Below are positions 40,790-51,962 of a DNA stretch of 64,000 bases, in pieces. Origin of the DNA: Gordionus sp. m RMFG-2023 (Eukaryota > Nematomorpha > Gordioida > Chordodea > Parachordodidae); the NCBI RefSeq assembly GCF_954871325.1, contig NC_088776.1:6579985-6643984 (forward strand). Reading direction: 5' to 3'. The notes beneath the pieces are model-generated. The model ran no database searches. It had not been told where the DNA came from and saw only the letters and a list, made by a program, of their open reading frames with translations. The number at the start of each line of letters is the position of its first letter. Position 1 is the first letter of the stretch. The position numbers were made by a program, and so were the translations under genes.

Positions 40790-41140
40790 ATTGCAGTGCT
40801 GAAATAACGATGCCACGGGGCAGGATTCCAATTTTTATGCCCTAACCGGTAAAAAAAAATTGTGGTCTTCTTTAATTTTATAACAGAAATAATTTTAAAA
40901 ATTATTAAATGGTTTATATTAGCTCAAAAACGAATCGTAAAATGGCGAATTGGTAAATTTTTTATTGTTAGTTAATTTTCTTTTTAAAAATAGGTTTTTT
41001 TATGCATCTGGGTCGGCTTAACATTTTTAAAAAAATAATACCTGTCGAGCTAACCTGAAAATATAAAACCCGGACCGGGCCGAAAAATAATTTTTAAAAA
41101 TATCTGACTGGGCCGTGCAAATGGTTTCCTTTGCAGGTCT
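40790..41140. repeat. G/C-rich MITE-like patch
   Basis: Between GCAGTGCTGAAATAACG near 40795 and TTTGCAGGTCTCTGATG near 41140 lie CACGGGGCAGG, GGGTCGGC, GGACCGGGCCG and GGGCCGTGC blocks separated by A/T runs, the texture of the G/C-rich hAT-type MITEs. Target duplication not found. Confidence 0.45.
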
Positions 41141-42177
41141 CTGATGAATACAAAATTTACGTTTTAGATCCAATTTTCGAATTCAGATTTCTAGAACCTA
41201 TTAATAAATTTACATTTAATATAAACAATCACACAACACAATTAAATAATCTTTCTAACGTCTAACAACTTGTTATAAATATATTTATCTTCACACATAA
41301 AAACAAACAATTTATTCAAAAATATTGATTACTCAAATAAAAAAGCATAACTTTAAAAATTATTGAGCAACTTTATTCAACATACTGATTTCCTTCTATC
41401 AGTGGCTCCCATGCCAAGTCCCAGATACACTAATTTTATCATGTTTTATGATCACGTTTTTTCCTTGTATTTGTAAAACCAATTTTTTTAAAAAAATATT
41501 CTTTTCAAATATCAATGCCAAGACAACTTCAAATTGATTAGCACCGGAAAACAAATATATGAACGATCCCAGGTGAATATCTTAAAATAACTGGATTATT
41601 TTTTATATCTAAAATTGCATTTATTTCCTATGGAATATATAGAATATATATTATATTTTAACGAAGGACTTTTTATTAAAGTTACAAACCAAAATTATGA
41701 ATTAATTTATACAAAAGTAATTAATTTTAAATGCAAATCTTAAAATGCAAATTTTGTTTATCTAAATCTCATAATCAAGTTATGTCACCATTTTTTAATT
41801 TTTATTTTTCGGAATAACAAATTAATTATTGGTGTATATTATATTAATTATGGCATTTATTTTATTATTTTTATATTTATAATCTTGATATAAATATAAT
41901 GTAATTATGTACCTTTCAAATTTTCCTAATGAGTGTAAAATCAAACAATTAGTGTGAAGTAGAAACCATATAAAAGGATCAAAAAAAATTTTTTTTTAAA
42001 AATAAACCCAGCTGCCATTCGAAAGATAAATTTCGTAATTATCTATATATCGATGCAAAAATTTCGTAAAGATTAACTCGAAATTGTTTGACCCGTGGAA
42101 GCGTTAAGATCTTAAACCATATTTTGTAATATTTTTTTAAAAAATAATTAAATCACCCAATTTTATGCTATCCAACT

Positions 42178-42368
42178 AGTGTTGTTAAACGACTAACTCA
42201 ATATTTTAACCAGAAAAATATTGCCCATGCCATGAGATTTTGCCAATAGATGTCAGAACCTTTGTTTCTTCTACAAGCAAAATCTTCAGGCTTGCTTGAT
42301 ATTATTCTAGATGAAATATTGATTTAGCCGTTTTTAAAAATCGGCTCAAAACGAGCCGTTTAACAACA
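42178..42368. mobile_element. Fold-back MITE copy
   Basis: AGTGTTGTTAAACGACT start and GAGCCGTTTAACAACA end, with CCATGAGATTTTGCCAATAG and AAAATCTTCAGGCTTGC in the centre. Flanks TATCCAACT and ATATCTAAC are compatible with an old 9-10 bp target duplication. Confidence 0.75.
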
Positions 42369-42501
42369 ATATATCTAACAAAATACAAGAATACAATCTT
42401 AATAAATTTTAAATAATGTCAAAGTTTACACAGGATAGGAAATTAAGATTTTTTTTGATAAAAAATGAAAACAAACCTAGGAAATGGCTGAAGCGGATAA
42501 G

Positions 42502-42565
42502 AAAGATAGATGAGAAGAATTTTGACGGAAGTCAAAGATAGATGAGAAGAATTTTGACGGAAGTC
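42502..42565. repeat. 32-bp tandem duplication
   Basis: Two adjacent identical copies of a 32-bp unit (AAAGATAGATGAGAAG, AATTTTGACGGAAGTC). Confidence 0.9.
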
Positions 42566-43068
42566 AGAGATTTATAATAACTACAAATCACGTGACATAT
42601 AGGGTTAAGAGGGTTTTTACGGTTAAAGTTATATTCATATATCACACACCCTAAATGAGTGCACGTGTACGATGAGAGGAGCAATTTAACCATTAAATCT
42701 TAAAGGGAAAAAGAAAGAAAGAGAATGGTGGTGCTGGTTAGTAATGAATCATTAGTGCCGCATATTGGGTTAATAGTGTTATTACAAAAAATCTAAAAGT
42801 AAGAATAGTATTTAATAGTTGTATCGTTTTTTTTAGAAGACCGGTTATATAAGAATTCCTTAATGCTAAATTTATTTTAATTCATCTATATAATATATTA
42901 CAATTTCCCAACCACATATTTTTGATTACCACTTATTTAAAAGCGAAAGTTATTTATAATTCATAATATAATTATATTTATTTGTATATATTATAAAACG
43001 AAATTCCTTACCATATTCTTTTCTTATTTTTATATATTTTTTATTTCCTCACCCTCTAATAATACTAA

Positions 43069-43198
43069 CTTGCTTCCCTAACCCATAAATCTCTATACCC
43101 CCCAAAAAGCAACCTGCTGCTTCCCTAACCCACAAATCTCCATACTCTCAAAAAGTAAGCAGTTTCTCTAACTTACAATCCTCCATACCGCACAAAGC
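43069..43198. repeat. Degenerate tandem repeat of about 50-60 bp
   Basis: Three related units with TTCCCTAACCCATAAATCTC, CATACCCCCCAAAAAGCA-like cores; non-coding. Confidence 0.55.
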
Positions 43199-43479
43199 AT
43201 TGCAATCTCATTTTTTTTAATTAGCATTTAAAATAAAACTAAATATAGTTAACCTTAAAAAAAATAAAAATAAAAAAACTGCATAGTAATTGTGATTTTC
43301 CTAAATTACGGTTTTTGCGCCAAAAATAATTATAATCACAACAAAAAAAATATTTCTCTTTATTATGATATGAAACGATTTATATTCTATCAAATGTGAG
43401 TATTATAATTATATTAAACCATACTTTTCCTTAAATTTTATTCAGATGAAAGATCTGCCAATCTCGGACCATTTTGATA

Positions 43480-44599
43480 TATTTAATAAAATTCTTGCAA
43501 GACACAAGACGCCAATTTTTTTTTTAAAAAAGAAATTAAATTTTCCTATATTTAAAACGGGCAGGACCGGGGTTGAAAAGCTTTGCCCGATGCAAATCAC
43601 CAATTAATATACCTACAGGTAAGGCAGGGTTAGGTCCTACCCAGGCTTGGTATGAATGTGTTCAAATCTATTGTCAGATGCAAGCATATTTTTCATCATT
43701 TATTTTCATATCTTATTAACCCCTCCTCCCAAACACATTCTTATTTTACCGGATCAAACCGACCCCATCCAAGTTTTCTTTAGTCGTTTATTTCAATTTC
43801 AATGTGTAAATTTTTTAAAAAACAACTTTTAAGATAAGTTTGCCTAAGAGGGGTATGGAAGCAGTCTTATATTAAAAAAACTGCTTTAAAGAAGCTATTT
43901 ATTTAGTGTCACCTAAGTTTCTCGATTGTAAAATCTTAACGATTTTTTTTTTATAATAGTAAACATAAAAAATATCCAAGGTCATACACCCGTCCTTGAC
44001 ATGATATATTAAAAAATATTTTTAGAGTAATTGATTCTTTATTAAATATACTTACCTTTTCAGTTTATTTTAGCTGTAGCACAAGGTAAGGTCGAGTTGG
44101 TTTCTATTCTTAATGATTTTCTAAACTATCGTATTTATAATAGCATAATTTTGAAACCACTCCCCGCCTATATAATTTTAAAAATTTTTTATTTAAGACT
44201 AAATATCGTTTTATCGATTTTCAATAATCTATTAATTTATATATATTTTTTTTTAAAAAAAATAATTATTTTTTCTATAATTATTCATTCTGTTTAAATA
44301 ATGATTTCCATTTTTAGAGCCAAATTTAACTAACCTCAAGGCCATAAAATATTATTTTTTATCTCCCGTAAACAAATTATCTTATTTTTATAGAGCTATA
44401 ATTTTTATTTTTAAATTTAAAATTCGAAACTTTTTACATTTGGGTGAATTAAATTCATAATCATAATCAAGTATGTATTACAATATATTTTATATTATAA
44501 TTTAACCGTAAATCAGCTATAATCAAGATATTTATTTTTTTTAGAATATAAATTTCAATGAGCGATTAAAATTTTATAACGCTATGAAATATTAATGAT
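43480..44599. other. Intergenic, G/C-rich patch at 43550-43660, otherwise nothing
   Basis: GGGCAGGACCGGGG and GCCCGATGCAAATCACC near 43560-43605 resemble the right part of the G/C-rich MITEs. The rest is A/T-rich without recognised features. Confidence 0.35.
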
Positions 44600-44817
44600 T
44601 AATGTTGTTAAACGGCTCGTTTTGAGCCGATTTTTAAAAATGGCTAACTCAATATTTCATCCAGAAAAATATAAGCCAAGCCTGGATATTTTGATCATAG
44701 AAGGAATAAAGATTTAGATATATAAAATCGAAATCTCGAGGCTTAATATTTTTCTGGCTAAAATATCGAGTTAGCCGTTTTGAAAAATCGGCTCAAAATG
44801 AGACGTTTAACAACACT
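44600..44817. mobile_element. Fold-back MITE, best copy, 9-bp target duplication
   Basis: About 217 bp; left TAATGTTGTTAAACGGCTCG and right the inverse of AGTGTTGTTAAACGTCTCAT, with near-complete palindromic arms (GAGCCGATTTTTAAAAA and inverse). Flanked by ATTAATGAT at 44591-44599 and 44818-44826. It lies about 195 bp upstream of the 45013 gene. Confidence 0.85.
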
Positions 44818-45012
44818 ATTAATGATCGTTTACGAATTAGAAAAAAATCGCCATAAAATTATAAAAGTTTTTGCAAAAAAAGTTATTCAAAATCGTAAAT
44901 AGCTTTTATGCCTTTTCCCGCAACGTGTTAAACAGATGCCTTATATTTTTATGATAATTTTATTTTTATTTATTTTATTTCATAATCGCTTAGAACCAAA
45001 AAATACGGAAAA

Positions 45013-45759
45013 ATGGATAAATCTAACCAAGCATCAAAGAACGTGGGTGACAAGATAAACCAAATCGGATCCGACATCGGCAGGGGTCTCAAAGAGGGCG
45101 GCAATAAAATTGACAAGGGAGCGAGCAATCTTCAAAGCGGCATAAGTCAGGCGCAAAACTCTGCCAAGTCTGGAGCCAACACCATATCGGATAACATCGA
45201 GCACGGTATCAATCAGGCCGGTCAAGGTCTCAGACAAGGAGTAGGAGCCTGCCAATCACACGCTAAGAGCGGCGCGAATACAATATCCGACAACATAGAG
45301 CATGGGTTGGATCAGGCAGGTCAAAATATGAAGCACGGTGCAGAAACCGTAAAACACGGAGCTCAGCAAGCCTCCGATAAACTAAAACACTCGGGTCAGA
45401 ACGTGTCTGATAGCATAAAACACTCGGGTCAGAACGTGTCTGATAGCATTAAACAAACGGGTCATAATGCGGCGGAAAATATAAAGCACGGGGCTAATCA
45501 AGCTGGAGAGAACCTTAAACATGGGGCTAAACAAGCCGCTGATACCGTGAAACACGCCGGGCAAAATGTATCTGATACCATGAAACACGCCGGCCAAAAC
45601 GTAGCTGATAAGGCCAACGCTGGTGGGCACACTTTTACCGAGAACATTTCGGAAGGAGTGACGTCCGCGGCTCAAAAGGTTAAGGACGGACTTAAATCCG
45701 CTGCAGAGGGAGTCGAATCGGCGGCCCATAAGATTACCCAAACTTTAACCGGGAAATAA
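45013..45759 (+). CDS. 11-mer amphipathic repeat protein, LEA-like, His/Gly/Ala-rich (248 aa)
   Basis: Intronless ORF of 248 residues, start MDKSNQASKNVGDKINQIGS. Almost the whole length is divisible into 11-residue units such as NQAGENLKHGA, KQAADTVKHAG, QNVSDSIKHSG, QNVSDTMKHAG, TSAAQKVKDGL, KSAAEGVESAA. SGANTISDNIEHG occurs twice, at residues 53 and 86, exactly 33 residues apart. The pattern matches LEA group 3-type and apolipoprotein/synuclein-type amphipathic helices. There is one Cys (residue 80), no signal peptide and no membrane segment. The DNA is clearly richer in G/C than its flanks and contains an exact 33-bp tandem repeat near 45387-45452. AATAAA at 45901-45906 may be the poly(A) signal. 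A fold-back MITE sits just upstream. Same design as the 37158 gene, but opposite strand and different residues. Role in stress tolerance or membrane binding is inference. Confidence 0.8.
   Translation: MDKSNQASKNVGDKINQIGSDIGRGLKEGGNKIDKGASNLQSGISQAQNSAKSGANTISDNIEHGINQAGQGLRQGVGACQSHAKSGANTISDNIEHGLDQAGQNMKHGAETVKHGAQQASDKLKHSGQNVSDSIKHSGQNVSDSIKQTGHNAAENIKHGANQAGENLKHGAKQAADTVKHAGQNVSDTMKHAGQNVADKANAGGHTFTENISEGVTSAAQKVKDGLKSAAEGVESAAHKITQTLTGK
45387..45452 (+). repeat. 33-bp in-frame tandem repeat (11 codons x2)
   Basis: AAACACTCGGGTCAGAACGT followed by GTCTGATAGCATA repeats head to tail with no or almost no change, so the protein grew by whole 11-residue units. Confidence 0.9.
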
Positions 45760-46859
45760 AATGGTATAAAGGTCAAGATATAATTTCTTTACAATAGTAG
45801 ATGGTCTTAAAATTAACCAAAATTATTTTTTTGTTTAAAATTATATAATATATACATCTTAATTTTTTTTAAAAAAATTAGGCTTCATACGCAGGCTTAA
45901 AATAAACATAATATAAAATTTAGAAAGAGTATTTTATTTACACCAAAATTATATTATATTTGGAAAATTAGATTTATTATTGTTCTTAACTCGGTTTTAT
46001 TTTAATATGACCATTTACTCATTCCTTTAAAAATTATGATATTAGTATCGATAAATAGATTTTAAAAATCAATTATACAATTTATTTGGCACACTTAATA
46101 TTATAAATGTTATTTCAATTTTAAAATCAATAAAATATTATTTTTTTAAAATAAATATATATATGGATCGAATGTTTATAATTTAATTAGAGAGAAATTA
46201 TATTAAAATAAGTGGGAGTGAGCCAATAAAAACATTTACCTTGAAAATAATTTAGGTTAATCAAATAATTTCCTAAACAAATACTTTTTTGAATAATTGG
46301 AAATATTAGATCCCATCTCATACGTTATTAAATTTTCCTTAAGTTAAAATTTACATAGGTTGTTTTTTTAGAAGGAAAGAAAGAAAAACCAATATTTTCT
46401 TACGTCTATACTAGAATAAACTATAAATAAAAAAATTTATAGATTATTATTGTCTAATTTTTTGATATTTTAATTTGTAATAATTATTATACCATTTCCA
46501 ATGTAAAAATTGATTAAATTTTTCCATATTATCACTTGCGCAAGCTAAATAGGCGTTGCAGTAATAATAGGACTAAAATTTTCAAGATTATCTAAAAATG
46601 TAAATTTGGAATATTATATTAATCTTGAATAAAAATAAATAAACGTTCAATTTAGATAATAATAAAATTAGAAAGATATATCACATCGAAACATCTTCTT
46701 TCACTTCGGTGATAATTAATATAGATGTTTTAAAAAAAAATTAGTTCTTGGCCTTAATATTATAATAGAAAAAAGGTTGGAGGAATCTATCAAACTTCTT
46801 TATTGACAATTCTTTTTATAAATTTATTTCTACCTTAATATTGGCCACTACTTATTACT
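45760..46859. other. Intergenic, nothing recognised
   Basis: Very A/T-rich 3' flank of the 11-mer gene; no ORF or repeat family seen. Confidence 0.4.
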
Positions 46860-48600
46860 ATATTATCAACATTGCTGATTTATCTGTCCAATATTGTGTT
46901 TAGCATTCATTTTCAAGCAATTTTTATAGTTATTAACTATTAGTGTCCCCAACTCGCTGAAAGCCTTTTCTCCATTTTCATTCACTAATATGTTATTTGC
47001 AAATGTATAATTTTTTTTATAAATTCACCCCAAATCTCTAGATAAAATTCATAAATCCGATTATCCCTTAAATTTTCTAGCTATCAATCTCACCATGGAT
47101 ACGTCATCAGAGTTGTATCTTAAATTAATCACTATTTATTTTAACGGAAATCACTAGAAAGTGTGCCTACTTTACTTATATATATTTGGAAATCCTAGAT
47201 ATTCCAGATGCATTTATTAGATATCTCTTTTAACAAGTTATATATTCATGATGAATTCAGAATTTTTTTTAGAGGGTGGTTCCTTTTTTTTGGTTTCAGC
47301 ATAAAATCACAATATTGTTTGCATTAAAGTTAAAACCAAGGTTAGCCAGTCGGTTGATTGACTGGTCAATAGTCAAATATGGTCAAATGCTCTAGAATGT
47401 TCTTCTAGTATATGTTGATTTTTAAAAATTAGCGGCAATATCGATATTACCCTAGTCTCGAGATTTATCCAAAAGAGGTCCACATCTTTCTACCATCCAT
47501 ATTTGAAATTTCGAGAGCTTGGGTAATATTTTATTTTGCTAAAATTTGGTTTTTGAGAACATTGTGTGATAAAATACATCACATAATTATTGTCGAATAG
47601 CATTATTAAACAGTTTTACTACTTGTGTCTGGCCTTAGTGAACCCGCCTTAATATAATCACCTAAAAAATGATAATAACGAGAAATATTGATATGTCTAG
47701 TAGTTTGAATTTGACGAAGAAGAGAATCAAAATGACAACCGTCTATTTCACTTGTAGGACAATATTTTTTTTAAATACCTAAATCTGATATTTCGATTTT
47801 TATTCCATCATGACTAACTCTGGCCAATATAAAATCAAAAGGAAAACGACTTAGTATGACATGTATTGTAGTATCAATAAAAACTTAAAATATGATGGAA
47901 TGTTTGCAAAGGCTGCCGTAACCAATTTGTTTTATACCGGTGAAAATTCTTATCTTAAAAAAGAGTTTTTAAAAGTTACATCCTATTTTTAACTTACTCA
48001 ATCGAGCCCTATTTTAGATAAATTATTTAGATACATTGTCGAAATTTTCACATTTTTTTTAAAGAGACAAATGCCAAGTGCTGCATTATCTCACTATAGA
48101 AATAAACACACTATGAATTTACATTAATTACTATGATCTCGAGGTGTGCTTACTCTATAAAATGTTGCAGAGACTACAAATTTGGATAAGAGTTCTGAAA
48201 GAATATCGTATTATTTTGCCTAAGAGGTATAATTGATAATATCTAAAACAAAATGAAAATCTTAAACATTAACTATCCCATTAGTTTGAATAGAAGATAA
48301 ATGTATAACCCATGCAAAAAATAAAAGCTAAACAGCATATTAATCATTAGTGCTATATTATCCAATATTCTTCAGCAGAAGAAGAAAATGTAAAAACATG
48401 TTTGAAATAAGTTTTAAAAAAAAATTTAAATATCATTGCCTACTATTTATTTATTAATCTCTAATATTAAGGCCAAAATTTTATGACTAATCCAACATTT
48501 ATTATGACTTTTTGGACATCCAGAATTTTTTTTAATACCCGTAGGAATAGCAATAATTATAGTGGCTGAAGTAAAAAAGGCACGCTCTAGGGATTAATAT
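46860..48600 (-). mobile_element. Possible hAT transposon relic
   Basis: On the minus strand near 46995-46890 a stretch reads VNENGEKAFSELGTLIVNNY, resembling the hAT dimerisation domain (ERAFSELGN-like). Higher up, near 47880-47810, is ILSRFPFDFILARVSHDG, and near 48540-48490 GCPKSHNKCWISHKILA, a possible zinc-finger piece. Many stops intervene. No terminal repeats were found. A degenerate fold-back copy overlaps at 47405-47570. Confidence 0.4.
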
Positions 48601-51327
48601 TATAAAAGACTTTATTGATAATATATACATAAATGTAAATAATAATGAAATTGTATCCATACATAATTGCTTATTTCTTCTTAACCTGTATTAAAAGAGA
48701 AATAAAATAAGCTATGTCAGAAGAAGAAAGTATTAAGAGTATTAACCAATTGCCAAATCCACCTACTAAAATAGGTATAATAGCAACAAAAAATATGACA
48801 ATGTTTAGAGATCTGCGGTGTCAACTATTCATTTATGCCAATGCGTTAAAAATAATTACTTTTAACAGGTAAAGCTTAGATAATTATTCTTAAATCAGTA
48901 CCCAAAAATACAGCTCAAGATCTAACGGTCTGTCTCAAGAAAGTATTATGTTTATTTAATAAAAATAATTATAAATTTAAACTTATTTAAAAATTAGATC
49001 GCAAATCTTATATTGCTGCCAATTTCAGCAGATAGCATCTTTAAATAAAAAGTACCCAAAAATAAGTTAGTGATAAAATAATATAAATGGGGATTTCTAC
49101 AGGGTGATGATATTATTTAGTTGATATAATAATTCTTCAATGTAAAAGCGATATCTTTGATAATAAAACTAATTAATCAGATGTCGGCATCAAGCTGGTG
49201 AAGGAGACTTTACTCACTTTGCAAGCGGCAATTATCATAGTTATTCTTTCAAGTATAATTTATTTTTCAAAAAGAAATTAATCCACCTCGGGGATTTTAG
49301 CTTATTAAAAATATACAAAATTTTAAGTAATTTAAAATCCTGTCTGAGCACTCTCAAGAAAATCTTTTTTTTTTAATATCAAATGTTAAACTCTGATTAT
49401 AAGTATTTATTTAAGAATATATTTTGGTCAATTGTTAAAATAAATAATTATAAATAATAATAAGGATTTTTAAAAATTCTTTTATTTTGTAAACTGAAAA
49501 TATGATAAAGGTTTACAAAATAATATTATTTTGAAAACAATCTCTGGGGTGATAAATATATCAAGGATACTTTCATCATCATTAAATTAATAGTTAATAT
49601 TTATTGGGGCTAAGCTTCTCAATCTTGCTTTTCAATAGTGCTTCTAAAAAGTCTCTTTAACCTTCGTGAGTTAAAAATGGTAATATACCCTCAACGCTAG
49701 CTGACGGAATAGATGCCATCTCAATCAATCGTTAGACATTAACAGTCGGGAGAAGAGGGGGGGGGGGCAACTGCTTATTAAAATTTTTATAATTTTAATA
49801 TTTTTCGTTTTACTACACCTATTCATAACCAAAAGATTTCTTGTCTTATAAAATTATTTTCCAATTTCAAAATATTAACCAAAATAAAATATTATTAATT
49901 AATCATTTCACACGATATCATTCGTCAAGGATGATATAGAGGATATCTGTGAATTTTACCATTTAAATACAAGTCAAGTTTTTGAAAAATGTCAAGTTTC
50001 GAAATATTTATATTATGGCTAAAACGAGGGATGCTACACATGACCTGGAGGTTAAAGAATCTTAAGATTTATTAGATTCTTATATTATAAATTTATTTTA
50101 TTAAAATAATTATATTGATAAATTATTTAACTTCTTTTTCTGATGATTCTGAGACCTATTATTCAGAAAAAAATGATTAATTTATTTTACCTTATCGTTT
50201 ACTATAAAGATTTTCTGTTTTCCCTAATAATTAACCGTTTTTCAGAGAAGGGGGGGGGGTACTTTTCAGGGGGGTATTTTGCTTCCATCGCTCAGAAAGT
50301 GTAGGGGCCTTTGAACATTAAGTAATCACATAGGTGTAGCAGAAGAAAGGTTTTGATATCCTCTGCCAACCCACCCCTTCTCCCTAAAAAAATTAATACA
50401 GCAATTTTTTAAAAAATTTGTAATTTAAGCTTACAATAAAATAAATCAATATCCAAAATTAATATTTAAATTCAAATTTCCTCTAAGTTTTGGTGTTCAA
50501 ACAGTTAAAGAATATGAAATAAATCTCCTTATTATGTTATTAACCAGTTTCACTAATTGTGAAGGGTCATGGAAACGTAAGGTTTATCAGGGTTGGAGAA
50601 GATATCTTAAAAGAAATATAAGTTTTTTTTTAAATTAAATCTTTGAAAATTTACATATCATTTTTATAAAAATTGTGAAATTATTAATAGTTTTCATAAA
50701 TTTTTAAAAAAATATTTCAAAAGTTAAATTGACGTTGCTTAAAATTACATTCTAAAATTGGAAGTTTCAATTTATAACCATTAAATTTTATGTTCATTTA
50801 TTATTTTTGATATCCCGTTTGACGAACAGCAGCCCAATAATAACCTTCTAAATTCATCCTACACTGCTTAGAAATCTTTTACCATTTTACCCATAGTCCT
50901 AACTCGTCACCTTTAGCTATATTTGAGATAAAAATACGTTTCCAATTTCATCATCAACTTACAAGAATTGAACTATGAGACGGCAAATCATTCAACTCTA
51001 TATCTTACCTGATATGATGCCGCTTGCCCCTTTTTTTCATTGAGCGCCATAAATGACTTTATATCATGGATCAAAATAGTGTAGATGCTTTTTAAATATT
51101 ATCTCTTTCATCTCATTTTAAGAAACTAGTGATGTCCGAGATATATTTTGTTTTTTGCATTTATAACCATACTATATAAAAATCACCCATTGTTAATTGT
51201 TATATCAATTAAGATGAGAATCAATTACAAAAAAATGGTCAATTATAAGATAAAATGATTTTTAGAAAAATATTTTTGCGCTTAGCCAACTTCACGGAGA
51301 TTCTGATAAAAAATTGCATATAAAACA
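48601..51327. other. Intergenic, nothing recognised except poly-G runs
   Basis: A/T-rich with poly-G runs of about 9-10 near 49758 and 50248. No convincing ORF, RNA gene or known repeat. Confidence 0.35.
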
Positions 51328-51962
51328 CTCTTTTTGCTTTAACAATAAATCTATCAATTCTAAAAATAATTTTATAAAATTTAGATTGAGAGGTAAATTA
51401 AAAATGTTCTCTGCAAATTTCATCAACAGAGTCCAAAGTTATGCACATTAAAAGTTGGATACACAAAATTCAAGCTTTACATGGAAAAATTCATTTTATT
51501 ATTAAACTTTACAATTCGACAAAAACATCAACATTTAAAATTAATGAGCCAAAAGTTGTACTAGTTATCGATTGGCTGCAACTAGTTTTTTTCCTCATTG
51601 GTACATCCATCATTTTGTAGATTTATCGGTATGTACAACTTCGCATCTATGAAACATATGAAATGAACTAACTTCTGATAGTAGAAATTGTTTGGTACGT
51701 AACTAGACAGGCAATCACAATTCAGCTGCAGCTTTTGTGGATAATTTTGCGCTGAAGTTAGAGAGATACCAATTTCTCGGGATACTTCGAATTCTTCTGC
51801 GGGTGCCAGGTCGGTCATCAACATTATTCCATGGTACGATATGTGCATGGATAACTTTGGACCGTGTTGATAGAATTTGAAGAAAACCAAAATTTATCCC
51901 TCTTTCAATCTAAATATTGAATTATTTATAGAATTGACAGATTTATTGCCGAAGTAAAAAGG
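51328..51962 (-). mobile_element. Small inverted-repeat element with internal 102-codon ORF
   Basis: Left arm about 51328-51455 (ACTCTTTTTGCTTTAACAAT, AAATCTATCAATTCTA, AACAGAGTCCAAAGTTATGC) is the diverged inverse of right arm about 51835-51962. Between them and into the right arm runs a minus-strand ORF, 51890-51582, of 102 residues starting MVFFKFYQHGPKLSMHISYH and containing MTDLAPAEEFEVSREIG; composition is protein-like, with three Cys. I do not recognise it. It may be a small transposon with a cargo or remnant ORF, or two inverted copies of a longer repeat. Confidence 0.45.

Noticed and set aside
45034-45741. Two minus-strand ORFs opposite the 248-aa gene (73 and 119 codons)
   Set aside because: Antisense shadows of a periodic gene; they have no independent motif and no start context.
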